Source of the DNA: Cohnella faecalis
GTDB taxonomy: Bacteria; Bacillota; Bacilli; Paenibacillales; Paenibacillaceae
Direction of reading: 5' to 3'
Assembly (NCBI RefSeq): GCF_003570905.1
Contig: NZ_QXJM01000052.1
Coordinates: 35,706 to 99,705, forward strand
DNA length: 64,000 nt
The translations under genes were made by a program, and so were the position numbers. Below are positions 18,827 to 27,354 of the stretch, one piece after another (position 1 is the stretch's first letter; the number at the start of each line of letters is the position of its first letter). A model generated the notes under the pieces. The model did not search any database. It had not been told where the DNA came from and worked only from the letters and a program-made list of their open reading frames with translations.

Positions 18827-19882
18827 ATGGCACTGCCGGTTGTTCATTTGAGACTGAATGCCTCGACTGTAGCGGCGATGGAGAAAAATGTGTGGAGCGA
18901 TCGGTTCGCGACGGCTCATATGCTGACGGAGTCCGGTCAGGATCCGATTCGAGTTCGTTACAGGGGAGGCCATACGCGAAATTATCCGAAGCGTTCGTAC
19001 GAGGTCGTTCGGAACGGTCGCATTTGGCATTATAATGCGGAATACGACGATCCTTCGATGATCAGGAACGCGCTGTCCTTCGCCTTCTTTCCTTGGCTTG
19101 GCGTAAGCGCGCCGCGTACCCAGCATGTGCTGCTCTATCGCAACGGGGAGCGCCTGGGCGTTTATTTGGAAATCGAAGGCGTCGACCGCTCGTTTTTCCG
19201 AAGGCGAAACATTGGCGCGACCGCTTTGTTTTATGCGAGCAGCAGCAAAGCGGACTTCGAGCTTAACGCGCCCGGGACGGATAAACCTAAGCGAACGCTT
19301 CTGGCGGGCTACGAGCATCGTTTCGGCGGGTTAGAGGGTAAGGAGCTGCTGACCGGCTTCATCGCAGGCTTGCATCGGGGGACGGGGAGGCAGCTCGCTT
19401 CGTTCATTCGCTCCAGGCTCGACACCGACGCTTATCTACGTTGGCTTGCCGGGGCGGTGCTGACGGGCAACTTCGACGGCTTTGAGCAAAACTACGCGAT
19501 TTATCGGCATCGCAATTCCGGCAAGTGGAGAGTTTTGCCATGGGACTACGAAGGTACGTGGGGGCGGAATTGCTATGGCCGTCTGGTCGAAGCGGGACTC
19601 GTATCGGTAACCGGCTACAATGCCTTGACGCGCAAGCTATGGGAGCATCGTCCGTTCCGGCGAGCGTACGCGGGCATTCTCAAGGAAGCTTTGGACGGTC
19701 CGTTCACGGAGCTGCGGCTCATGCCGCTCGTCGATAGAATGCTCGGTAACGTTTCGGCCGAAATTCGCAAGGATGCCGCAAGACGGTATTCCGCCTCTGA
19801 ATTTTCGGGCGAGGCAAGCGTTATCCGGCGCTATATTCGGGAGAGGCGCGCAATTGTCGCCCGCGAGGCGGAACGATTGTAA
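18827..19882 (+). CDS. cotH: CotH-family spore coat protein kinase
   Basis: A 351-residue CotH-fold protein. CotH enzymes are atypical secretory-type kinases that phosphorylate Ser/Thr in coat proteins and are needed for outer coat assembly. I see the N-terminal RVRYRGGHTRNYPKRSY region, the nucleotide-site GVYLEIEGVDRSFF, then GNFDGFEQNYAIYRH followed by WRVLPWDYEGTWG, which carries the conserved metal-binding Asp. The ATG at 18827 is preceded by AAGGAAGCGAGG at somewhat long spacing. The His-rich repeat gene immediately upstream is a candidate substrate. Confidence 0.85.
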   Translation: MALPVVHLRLNASTVAAMEKNVWSDRFATAHMLTESGQDPIRVRYRGGHTRNYPKRSYEVVRNGRIWHYNAEYDDPSMIRNALSFAFFPWLGVSAPRTQHVLLYRNGERLGVYLEIEGVDRSFFRRRNIGATALFYASSSKADFELNAPGTDKPKRTLLAGYEHRFGGLEGKELLTGFIAGLHRGTGRQLASFIRSRLDTDAYLRWLAGAVLTGNFDGFEQNYAIYRHRNSGKWRVLPWDYEGTWGRNCYGRLVEAGLVSVTGYNALTRKLWEHRPFRRAYAGILKEALDGPFTELRLMPLVDRMLGNVSAEIRKDAARRYSASEFSGEASVIRRYIRERRAIVAREAERL

Positions 19883-19938
19883 TTCAAAAGCGGCTGGCCG
19901 ATCTGCTATGATAGAGAAAGCGGAAAGGCGGGAGCAAG

Positions 19939-21246
19939 ATGGATTTGTTCAGCTACAGGGAAGAAGCGGAGCCGCGCAGAAGGCTGCTGGCGGACCGGAT
20001 GCGTCCGGAGACGCTTGACGAATATATTGGCCAAGAGCATATCGTGGGGCAGGGCAAGCTGCTCCGGCGCGCGATCGAGAACGATGCGGTAACCTCGATA
20101 CTGCTGTTCGGCCCTCCGGGCTGCGGCAAGACGACGCTCGCTCATATCATATCGAAGCAAACCTCCGGCGATTTCGTCCGGCTTAATGCGGTGGACGCCT
20201 CCGTGAAGGATGTCAGGGAAGTGATCGAGCAGGCGGAAAAAAACAAAAACATGTACGGCCGCAAAACGATACTGTTTCTGGACGAGGTGCATCGCTTCAA
20301 TTCGGCGCGTCAGGATGCGCTGCTGCCGGCGGTGGAGAAAGGAATTATCGTCTTCATCGGGGCGACGACGGAGAATCCGTTTCACTCCATCAACGGGGCG
20401 TTGCTGTCCCGCTCGACGTTGTTCCGGCTTCAGCCGCTGACAAAGGAGCATTCGCTGGCGGCGATGCGCCGGGCGTTGGAGGATCCGGTCAAAGGGTTGG
20501 CTTTCATGAAGCTTTCCGTTGACGAGGAGGCGCTGGACCATATCGCTTCGATGGCGAACGGCGACATCCGGCGCGCTCTTACGGCGTTGGAGCTGGCTGC
20601 CGTCACGACTCCTTCGCAGCCCGACGGCTCGGTGCGGGTGACGGTAGAGGTCGCGGAGGAATCGATCCGACAGCCGACCGTGATTGCCGACGAATCGACC
20701 CAGTACGATGTGCTGTCGGCTTTTCATAAAAGTGTCAGAGGCTCCAGCGACGCGGCTCTATTCTGGTTTTTGTACGCGGTCGAAAAGCTGGGCATGGATC
20801 CGATGACGTTCCTTCGCCGCTTGACGGTCGCGTGCAGCGAAGATATCGGCCTTGCGAATCCGCAAGCGATGGTTCAGGCGGTCAGCGCCATGGAAGCTTA
20901 TCACCGGATCGGCTGGCCGGAATCCAAATATATCGCGGCCCAAGCCATTTTGTTTGCGGTGGAGAGTCCCAAGTCTAATGCGGTGGCGACAGCCATAGGA
21001 CGAATCACGACCACGCTCGACCAGGCGAAGTCCGCCGAAGTTCCGCTGCATCTTCGGGACGGTCATTACAGCGGCGCCGCAAAGCTCGGGCATGTCGGCT
21101 ATCAATATCCGCACGATTTTCCAGGACATTACGTCGACCAGAACTATTTGCCGGACAAGCTTCAAGGGGCCGTGTTTTATGAAGCCACGGAGCAAGGAAC
21201 GGAAGATAAAATCAGGCAAAATCAAGCGAGAAGAAGAAAAAGGTAA
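19939..21246 (+). CDS. rarA: Replication-associated recombination protein A (MgsA AAA ATPase)
   Basis: A 435-residue AAA+ ATPase that acts at stalled replication forks and binds SSB. It has Walker A (GPPGCGKTT, residues ~56-64), Walker B (LFLDEVHRFN), sensor 1 (GATTENPF), the arginine finger region (ALLSRSTLF), and the C-terminal tetramerisation domain with HLRDGHYSGAAKLGHVGYQYPHD split across 21050-21120. Length is normal. GGAGCAAG precedes the ATG. Confidence 0.95.
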   Translation: MDLFSYREEAEPRRRLLADRMRPETLDEYIGQEHIVGQGKLLRRAIENDAVTSILLFGPPGCGKTTLAHIISKQTSGDFVRLNAVDASVKDVREVIEQAEKNKNMYGRKTILFLDEVHRFNSARQDALLPAVEKGIIVFIGATTENPFHSINGALLSRSTLFRLQPLTKEHSLAAMRRALEDPVKGLAFMKLSVDEEALDHIASMANGDIRRALTALELAAVTTPSQPDGSVRVTVEVAEESIRQPTVIADESTQYDVLSAFHKSVRGSSDAALFWFLYAVEKLGMDPMTFLRRLTVACSEDIGLANPQAMVQAVSAMEAYHRIGWPESKYIAAQAILFAVESPKSNAVATAIGRITTTLDQAKSAEVPLHLRDGHYSGAAKLGHVGYQYPHDFPGHYVDQNYLPDKLQGAVFYEATEQGTEDKIRQNQARRRKR

Positions 21247-21443
21247 ATGCGGAACGTCGTTATTTTCCGGTTTTGCGCCTTCTGAGCCGAAAATCGGCAT
21301 AGGGGGCAGGCTCAGACGAATAGAGATGGGTACTACGGCGAATTACGCGGCGAAACGAGGTTTGACGGGCACGAGCAAAACGTCTAAGCTATAGAAAAGC
21401 TATGCGGATTGCATTTTTCCAACGATTATATTTTTTTAATTAT

Positions 21444-21489
21444 AAAGGAGGTGTACCTATTCTCCGAATCGGGGAATAGGGTTTTATTG
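21444..21489 (+). promoter_or_regulatory. Ribosome site separated from a TTG start by a hairpin
   Basis: A strong AAAGGAGGTG at 21444-21453 has no start codon at normal distance. Immediately after it, CCTATTCTCC (21456-21465) pairs with GGGGAATAGG (21471-21480) to form a 10-bp stem (one T-G pair) with a 5-nt loop. A TTG start follows at 21487. If the hairpin forms, the effective ribosome-site spacing shrinks to about 11 nt. A run TTTTATT after the hairpin also gives it a terminator-like look. The 5' flank (21247-21443) has no gene that I can see. Confidence 0.55.
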
Positions 21490-22827
21490 GACAGTGACCC
21501 CTTTCCGCTAGTCGTGGACTTGATCCTGATAGTGCTTTTGGTGTTTTTGAACGGCTTTTTCGTAGCGGCCGAATTCGCCATGGTGAAAGTACGCGGTACC
21601 CGGATCGACACGCTTGTGCAGGAAGGCAACTCAAGAGCGAAGTTAGCCTCCAGAATTACGAATCATCTCGACGCTTATTTATCGGTCTGCCAGCTTGGCA
21701 TTACGCTGGCGTCTCTCGGGCTCGGCTGGCTTGGCGAGCCTGCCATTTCGCGCATGCTGGAGCCCGTGTTCGAATGGCTGGATATCGGCGAATCCTACGT
21801 TCATCCGGTTTCGTTTCTAGTCGGGTTCTCCGTCATCACGGTCATGCATATCGTACTCGGCGAGCTCGCTCCGAAGTCGTTCGCGATTCGCAAGGCGGAG
21901 TCGGTCACGATGTGGACCGCCATTCCGTTGATCGGATTCCGCAAGCTAATGAATCCGTTCATCTGGCTGTTGAACGGGACGGCCAATTTGCTTCTCCGGC
22001 CGTTCGGCATCGATACGTCGGAAGTGTCCTCTTCCGCCCATACGGAGGAAGAAATTCGGATACTCGTGAAGGAAAGCCACAAGAGCGGCCTGATCGACAA
22101 CAACGAGATGACGCTGGTGGACAATATATTCGATTTTTCCGACACGACATCGCGCGAGATTATGATTCCCCGGACGGAGATGACGTGCCTCTACGGCAAT
22201 CTGACTTACGAGGAGAACAAGGAAATTGCCTTGCGCGAGATGCATACCCGATATCCGGTGTGCGAGAAAGACAAAGACAATATTATCGGTTTCGTACACA
22301 TTAAGGATTTGCTGAAAGTCGCCGACGGATCCATTACCGATATCCGGCAGTTGACCCGCCCGATTACGACCGTGCCGGAGAGCATGCCGATCAGCGCTCT
22401 GCTGAAGCTGATGCAGAAGCGGAAGACACAGATCGCCATTCTGATAGACGAATACGGCGGAACCTCCGGGCTCGTCACGCTCGAGGATATTATGGAAGAG
22501 ATCGTAGGCGAAATTCAGGACGAATTCGATGAAGAGCGCCCAGAAATCGAGCAAAAGGAAGACGGCATTTATTCGATCAACGGATTGATGCTGATCGAGG
22601 AAGTGAACAGCTTCTTTAATCTCGATATCCCGACCGACGACTACGATACGATCGGGGGGTGGATCTACTCCCAGATCGAAATTCCGCCGAAGAAGAACCA
22701 ATCGGTTCATACGGAGGACGGGTCGTACCGGTTCACGATTGAGGAGACCGATCATTTGAGAATATCCCGGGTAACCGTATCCCGCGAGGCGAACGCCGAG
22801 TGGGAGCCGGAAGCGGAAACCGGTTAA
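21487..22827 (+). CDS. CNNM/CorC-HlyC family membrane transporter
   Basis: About 446 residues. It has an N-terminal DUF21/CNNM membrane domain with four helices (FLNGFFVAAEFAMVKVR and LGLGWLGEP), a tandem CBS pair in the cytosol (EIMIPRTEM to LVTLEDIMEEIVGEI) and a C-terminal CorC_HlyC domain. The family is linked to Mg2+ or cobalt export or homeostasis and is often misnamed hemolysin. I chose the TTG at 21487 because the mature family start (DSDPFPLVVDLILIVLL) begins there; the frame stays open upstream to 21409 without family similarity. See the hairpin before the start. Confidence 0.85.
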   Translation: MDSDPFPLVVDLILIVLLVFLNGFFVAAEFAMVKVRGTRIDTLVQEGNSRAKLASRITNHLDAYLSVCQLGITLASLGLGWLGEPAISRMLEPVFEWLDIGESYVHPVSFLVGFSVITVMHIVLGELAPKSFAIRKAESVTMWTAIPLIGFRKLMNPFIWLLNGTANLLLRPFGIDTSEVSSSAHTEEEIRILVKESHKSGLIDNNEMTLVDNIFDFSDTTSREIMIPRTEMTCLYGNLTYEENKEIALREMHTRYPVCEKDKDNIIGFVHIKDLLKVADGSITDIRQLTRPITTVPESMPISALLKLMQKRKTQIAILIDEYGGTSGLVTLEDIMEEIVGEIQDEFDEERPEIEQKEDGIYSINGLMLIEEVNSFFNLDIPTDDYDTIGGWIYSQIEIPPKKNQSVHTEDGSYRFTIEETDHLRISRVTVSREANAEWEPEAETG

Positions 22828-22831
22828 TGTT

Positions 22832-22888
22832 AAAAAAGGTCGAGCAGAGTTGAGGGGTCAGTCCCTTGATCTGCTCGGCCTTTTTTGA
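22832..22888 (+). terminator. Rho-independent terminator
   Basis: GGTCGAGCAGA pairs with TCTGCTCGGCC; A-run before and T6 after make it work in both directions. It lies between the transporter gene and the 51-bp array. Confidence 0.85.
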
Positions 22889-22900
22889 TGTTGATCAACA

Positions 22901-23170
22901 GGAGTGCGTCCCACTGGTGAGCACCCGCACACCAATTTCGTCGAAAGAATGGCAGCACGTCCCACTAATGAGCGCCCGCACACCAATTTCGTCGAAAGAA
23001 TGGCAGCACGTCCCACTGATGAGCGCGCGCACACCAATTTCGCCAAAAGAATGGCAGCACGTCCCACTAATGAGCGCCCGCACACCAATTTCGTCGAAAG
23101 AATGGCAGCACGTCCCACTAATGAGCGCCCGCACACCAATTTCGCCGAAAAAATGGTAGCACGTCCCGCT
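22901..23170 (+). repeat. 51-bp tandem repeat array, locus 1
   Basis: Five full copies and a partial sixth of a 51-bp unit, starting at 22901, 22952, 23003, 23054, 23105 and 23156. The unit contains GAAAGAATGGCAGCACGTCC and CACTAATGAGCGCC. Copies differ at few sites (for example TCGTCG/TCGCCG). The array fills the gap between two convergent genes (transporter ending at 22827, MFS gene ending at 23177). It lacks stops in four frames, so an apparent peptide (MSARTPISSKEWQHVPL per unit) is not evidence of coding. A related array lies at 54089-54445 in the opposite orientation. It is not a CRISPR: there are no unique spacers. Confidence 0.95.
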
Positions 23171-23176
23171 AAAAGG

Positions 23177-24349
23177 TTATCCGCGATCCGCTCTCCGGGA
23201 CGGAGAAATGTGCGAATAGAGAAAGCCTATAGCAGAGACGAGGGCGGTACACGCGCCGATCCGGTAAACGAAGGACAATCCTGCCGAATCGTACAGCCAG
23301 CCGCCGAGCAGGCCGGCGACAAGGCCGGCGATGCCCGACCAGACGACGGTGAACAGCGCTTGCCCGGAGGAGCGGTATTCGTCGGGAACAAGCGTAAGCA
23401 AATAGCGAAGCGCCGTAATATAGAAAATGCCGAACGTAACCGAATGCATCATTTGGAGCGCGACGAACATCCACGGCTCGTCGGCGAAGCTAAGGAGGCT
23501 AAGCCGAACGACGTACATGATGCTTGCGATGGCGAGCAGAGGAAGCTCCTTGAATCGTTGTCCGTACTTGGCGAGCAGGAAAAAAATAGGCATTTCGCTA
23601 ACGGCCGAGGCGAGTGAAGCGGTACCGATCAGGAAGTCGCTCGCGCCGTTGTCGCGCATGGCTACGGACAAGAAGCCTTCGTTCATCCGATGGGAGATGG
23701 ACACGAACGCGATAAACAGAAAAAACAGAACAACCTCCCGCCGCCGAAATAACGCCCATAATCCGCCGAACTCGAACTTTTTGACGGAAGCCTGAAAATT
23801 GCCGAGCAGGATCGAGAACAGGAGCGCGCATGCAGTCGTAGCTAGCCCGATCTTGAGCGTCAACGTCGAATCGCTTACTTTGAGCAAGTAACCGAAAGCG
23901 ACCGCGCTTACGGCGTAGCCGAGGGAACCGAATACCCGAATGGATGGGAAGCTGATTTGCATCCTTTCGGCAGCAAGAAGGCTGACGCTGTCCAGCATCG
24001 AATTGACAGGTGTCTGAAACAAATAGAACAGCGCCATAACGCCCGCGACGAGGCCGAATTCCTTCTGGGGAAGCAGCAGGGCAAGCGCGAGAATTTGGCC
24101 GACAAACAGCAGGTTCAGCACTCGGCGGACGTTTTTTGTTTTGTCGCTGACGAAGCCGGCCAGAAGATTGGAGAAAATCGACAAGACTGGTCCGATCGAG
24201 TAAATCGCCCCGATCTGCTGCTTCGAGAACCCGAGGCTGTCGAAGTACAGGGGGAAGAATGCGACGACTAGCGCCATGGTCGCGAAGCTGGCAAATTGAA
24301 GGCTTCTTAATATCCATAGCTGGGCGCGAAGATTCATGTTGTCTTTCAT
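23177..24349 (-). CDS. MFS transporter
   Basis: A 390-residue protein with about 12 membrane helices, of the MFS_1-like group related to nucleoside:proton symporters and sugar/drug exporters. The cytosolic loop between helices 2 and 3 has the family's Gly-Asp/Lys pattern (GFVSDKTKNVRR). The ATG overlaps the stop of the upstream MATE-like gene (ATGA), so the two are translationally coupled. The substrate is unknown. The downstream end abuts the 51-bp array. Confidence 0.85.
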   Translation of the reverse strand: MKDNMNLRAQLWILRSLQFASFATMALVVAFFPLYFDSLGFSKQQIGAIYSIGPVLSIFSNLLAGFVSDKTKNVRRVLNLLFVGQILALALLLPQKEFGLVAGVMALFYLFQTPVNSMLDSVSLLAAERMQISFPSIRVFGSLGYAVSAVAFGYLLKVSDSTLTLKIGLATTACALLFSILLGNFQASVKKFEFGGLWALFRRREVVLFFLFIAFVSISHRMNEGFLSVAMRDNGASDFLIGTASLASAVSEMPIFFLLAKYGQRFKELPLLAIASIMYVVRLSLLSFADEPWMFVALQMMHSVTFGIFYITALRYLLTLVPDEYRSSGQALFTVVWSGIAGLVAGLLGGWLYDSAGLSFVYRIGACTALVSAIGFLYSHISPSRRADRG

Positions 24350-25677
24350 AGCTGCAGCTCCCGCATCGATGGTGGAACGGTTAATTTATGCTTTAAATTG
24401 CGGCGGTATAGCCAGAACAGAACGGACAATTCGGCTATAATGCCCCCGGAGAGCGCGTGAGAGCCCAAGGAGCCGTTCCATGAGGGCAGCAGAATAGCCA
24501 GGACAATCATGACCAGAATGGTGACGACTGCGTTTGCCGTCTGGGAAGCGAACATAAGCTTGGTCTCGCCATTCGCCATCACAATGCCGTTCAACGTGTC
24601 CAGCCATGGAAAGACGAGCACGAAGGGCAGAAAGCTGCGGAAGGCGTGAACGCTGGCTTCCAGCAGTTCGTTCTTGACTCCGAGAACGTGGGCCAGCAGC
24701 CAAGGAGTTGCCGGAGTGAAGCCGACAGCAATGATCAGCGCAGCGGGAACGAAGCCTAGCATCAGAGTAAACTTGCGCACTTGGGCCGGATCGGACTTGA
24801 TGAAAAGCAGCGAGATTTGGTGAAAATAAGTAAAGAAGCCGAGAATCAAGTTCATAAGACTGGACGCGATCGAAAAAGAAGCGACGGCAAGCGTAGCTTT
24901 GTTCGTCGTGCCGAGCAGCGTATTCAAGATCGGCATAATCCATACGACAACAAGAGAGGAATAAAGCAGCGGCTTATAGAAGAAAAGCACTTGCTTCGGA
25001 CGCTTGATTTCGCAATCGGGCGCTTCCTTAGGCATTTCGCGAACGAGCTTGCGGCATTCCCACCAGCTGAGGGCGGCTTCGATTATCATGCCGACTACGA
25101 AAATCATCGACCCTTGCGCCGCGCTCGAAACACCCGTCTGTATGAAATATTGGGATACCGCAAACATGCCCGCCAGCCGGAAGATCATTCCGATCGTCAG
25201 CCAGCGGGTTCTCATTTTATAAATAATAACGCCTTGAAAAAAGCAGCGAAGGCCGGAAAATACGGTCAAAAACATAAGGACGCGAAATACGCCGATCGCT
25301 TCCTTCTCGACGTCGGCGCTGGCGCCGTATGCGATTCCAAAGATAAGGTGTCCGAGCGGACTGTAGGCGATTAGCGCGCCGAGGACGAGGGAGGCGCCGA
25401 ATACGTAGTAGCCGATATGCAGTACGGCTTTGTAAGACAACTGATCCCTGACGAGAGCGGAGCAGGTTTGCCTGAGCAGAACCGCCGGTCTTTCGGAGAC
25501 GGTCAGCAGGCTCATTCCGAGAGCGTAACCTGCAATGATCATCTCCGGATTGGCCGATCTCGCGAGAGTCCCGTTAATAATAACGTGGGAGAGGTTGATC
25601 AGGACGACGGACAATCCCATCGGGATGAAGAACAGGAACAATTTTTTTAGCGTGACGGGCTCTTGTGATGTGGGCAT
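24346..25677 (-). CDS. MATE-like multidrug/flippase family membrane protein
   Basis: A 443-residue protein with about 12 membrane helices in a MOP-superfamily arrangement: the N-terminal FFIPMGLSVVLINLSHVIINGTLAR is split by an early polar loop, and the second half repeats the fold (LLYSSLVVVWIMPILNTLLG). MATE proteins export drugs or metabolites in exchange for H+ or Na+. It is coupled to the MFS gene, so the two may serve one substrate group, but nothing in the sequence names it. Confidence 0.7.
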   Translation of the reverse strand: MPTSQEPVTLKKLFLFFIPMGLSVVLINLSHVIINGTLARSANPEMIIAGYALGMSLLTVSERPAVLLRQTCSALVRDQLSYKAVLHIGYYVFGASLVLGALIAYSPLGHLIFGIAYGASADVEKEAIGVFRVLMFLTVFSGLRCFFQGVIIYKMRTRWLTIGMIFRLAGMFAVSQYFIQTGVSSAAQGSMIFVVGMIIEAALSWWECRKLVREMPKEAPDCEIKRPKQVLFFYKPLLYSSLVVVWIMPILNTLLGTTNKATLAVASFSIASSLMNLILGFFTYFHQISLLFIKSDPAQVRKFTLMLGFVPAALIIAVGFTPATPWLLAHVLGVKNELLEASVHAFRSFLPFVLVFPWLDTLNGIVMANGETKLMFASQTANAVVTILVMIVLAILLPSWNGSLGSHALSGGIIAELSVLFWLYRRNLKHKLTVPPSMRELQL

Positions 25678-25853
25678 CGGGCGAACTCCTTCATAAGTCT
25701 GGTGCTTGCGCCAAGCGACATGTTGTTTATGGTATTATAGCAGATTCGACCGGTTTCGAGGCTGGATTGGCATACATTTAAGCTGGATTTCATAGGATTG
25801 AAATGATAAATTAAAGGATGACGTATTTTGATAGTCTGGAATGGGAGAGACGG

Positions 25854-26213
25854 ATGGAACGAACGATTGGAGACAACGGCAGCGAAAGCTGGCTGGCGCT
25901 TCAGTTCCGCCGGAGCGACAGGCTCGGCATCGAGCTTCCTCTATTTTCGCAGGATTGGGAAGAGATGAGCCGCGAGCGGCAAGCGCGGATACTCACGAAA
26001 TGGGAAACGATCCGAGGAACGATTCCGGATCATGTGAAGCGGTTCGAGGAGAGGATCAAGGCGCTGCAGGAGCGGTTGTTCAATGAAGACGATTTCGAGG
26101 CGTCGTGCCGCGTGAACGGCGATATCGCCGATCTGGCCAGCCGGATCAACGATTTGCACATCTGGTTTCGGACTCAGCAGGATTTGGACGAAGACGCGAA
26201 GCGCCATAGCTAA
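25854..26213 (+). CDS. Hypothetical protein, predicted helical
   Basis: A 119-residue soluble protein of unknown family, rich in Glu, Arg and Asp, with a long helical part (EERIKALQERLFNEDD and ADLASRINDLHIWF). The ATG at 25854 has GGGAGA at good spacing; the earlier ATG at 25818 has no spacing to its AAAGG. It lies 24 nt before the terpene synthase gene and reads the same way, so it may be co-transcribed. I infer no function. Confidence 0.6.
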   Translation: MERTIGDNGSESWLALQFRRSDRLGIELPLFSQDWEEMSRERQARILTKWETIRGTIPDHVKRFEERIKALQERLFNEDDFEASCRVNGDIADLASRINDLHIWFRTQQDLDEDAKRHS

Positions 26214-26237
26214 ACCCGGGTTGGAGGATTTTGCAGC

Positions 26238-27314
26238 ATGAACCATAGCTTGCTAGCGGGACGATCCCCACGCGGGCCGGTCTCGCTAATGAAAAGGGTC
26301 TACAAGTATATTTTGCCGGAAGTCAGGAGCGAGCTGGCTTCATGGCGGAAAGTGGCGGAAACGATTCCGGATGCGGAGCTGCGCAAGCAGGCGCTCGACA
26401 GCATGAACGCCAAGCAGTTCCATTGCGAGGGCGGCGGAGTATACGCGGCAGCCAATCTGGAGCGCAGAGACATCCTTATACCGCTAATTGTGGCTTTGCA
26501 GACCATTAGCGACTATTTGGACAATTTGTGCGACCGCAGCACTTCACTCGACCCGGAGGATTTTCGATTGCTTCACCGAAGCATGCTGGACGCCGTGACG
26601 CCGGAAGCGCCGCTCGGCGATTATTATGCGTTCAGGGACGAGAAGGATGACGGAGGCTACTTGCATGCGCTTGTCCGCAAGTGCCAGACTTGCGTCTCCG
26701 CGCTTCCTTCGTATTCGCTCGTGCAGCGCCATGTGAGAGTAATGGTCTCGCTGTACGGCGATCTTCAGGTTTACAAGCATATCGATCGTTCCAAGAGAGA
26801 AGACGAGCTCCTCGCTTGGTGGGATAAGCACGCCGGTTCTTACCCGGAGCTCCGCTGGAATGAATTCGCGGCGGCGACGGGCTCGACGCTTGGAATGTTC
26901 ATGCTGTTTTTGGCGGCGAGCGACGAGAAGCTGGATGCAAGGCAAGCGGACTTGATCCGGGACGCGTACTTTCCATCGATCTGCGGCTTGCACATTCTGC
27001 TCGATTACTTGATCGATCAAGCGGAGGACGAGTCGGGCGGAGACCTGAATTTTTGCAGCTACTACGCGGGCCAGGACGATCTGAACGAACGGATGGACCG
27101 AATGGTGAAGGCTGCCAGGAAATCCGCCGACGAGCTGCCGTTCTCTTCGTTTCATCGGATGATCGTCGAAGGATTGATCGCCTTGTATTTGTCCGATCCG
27201 AAGGTGAAGGGGCAGCGCAGCGTAAGGGAAACGGCGCGTGTGCTCATGCGGGGAAGCCCATGGACCAGGCTTTTCTTCTGGCTGAACAGCCATTGGATTC
27301 GCAAAGCCATGTAG
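26238..27314 (+). CDS. ytpB: Tetraprenyl-beta-curcumene synthase family protein (DUF2600)
   Basis: A 358-residue class IB terpene synthase of the YtpB family, which turns linear C35 prenyl diphosphate into tetraprenyl-beta-curcumene, a precursor of spore-associated sesquarterpenes. Family motifs are the N-terminal YKYILPEVRSELASWR, KQFHCEGGGVYA, and the Asp-rich metal motifs DYLDN (~residue 93) and DYLIDQAEDE (~residue 258). Length is typical. GGAGG lies about 10 nt before the ATG. Whether this protein uses C35 substrate or a longer chain cannot be told. Confidence 0.88.
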   Translation: MNHSLLAGRSPRGPVSLMKRVYKYILPEVRSELASWRKVAETIPDAELRKQALDSMNAKQFHCEGGGVYAAANLERRDILIPLIVALQTISDYLDNLCDRSTSLDPEDFRLLHRSMLDAVTPEAPLGDYYAFRDEKDDGGYLHALVRKCQTCVSALPSYSLVQRHVRVMVSLYGDLQVYKHIDRSKREDELLAWWDKHAGSYPELRWNEFAAATGSTLGMFMLFLAASDEKLDARQADLIRDAYFPSICGLHILLDYLIDQAEDESGGDLNFCSYYAGQDDLNERMDRMVKAARKSADELPFSSFHRMIVEGLIALYLSDPKVKGQRSVRETARVLMRGSPWTRLFFWLNSHWIRKAM

Positions 27315-27354
27315 CAACGAGATAGGCTTAACATAACGAGGAGGAATCGGTAAG

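Noticed and set aside
21247..21443. Metal-sensing riboswitch (M-box) before the CNNM transporter
   Set aside because: A short GCCGA/TCGGC hairpin is present but I cannot see the conserved M-box elements.
22858..23159. Open frames on both strands across the 51-bp array (97, 93 and 79 codons)
   Set aside because: Four of six frames stay open only because a stop-free 51-bp unit repeats in phase. There is no ribosome site, so none is called a gene.
22901..23170. CRISPR array
   Set aside because: Units are near-identical along the full 51 bp, without unique spacers of even length and without cas genes nearby. The same holds for the second array and the 56-bp arrays.
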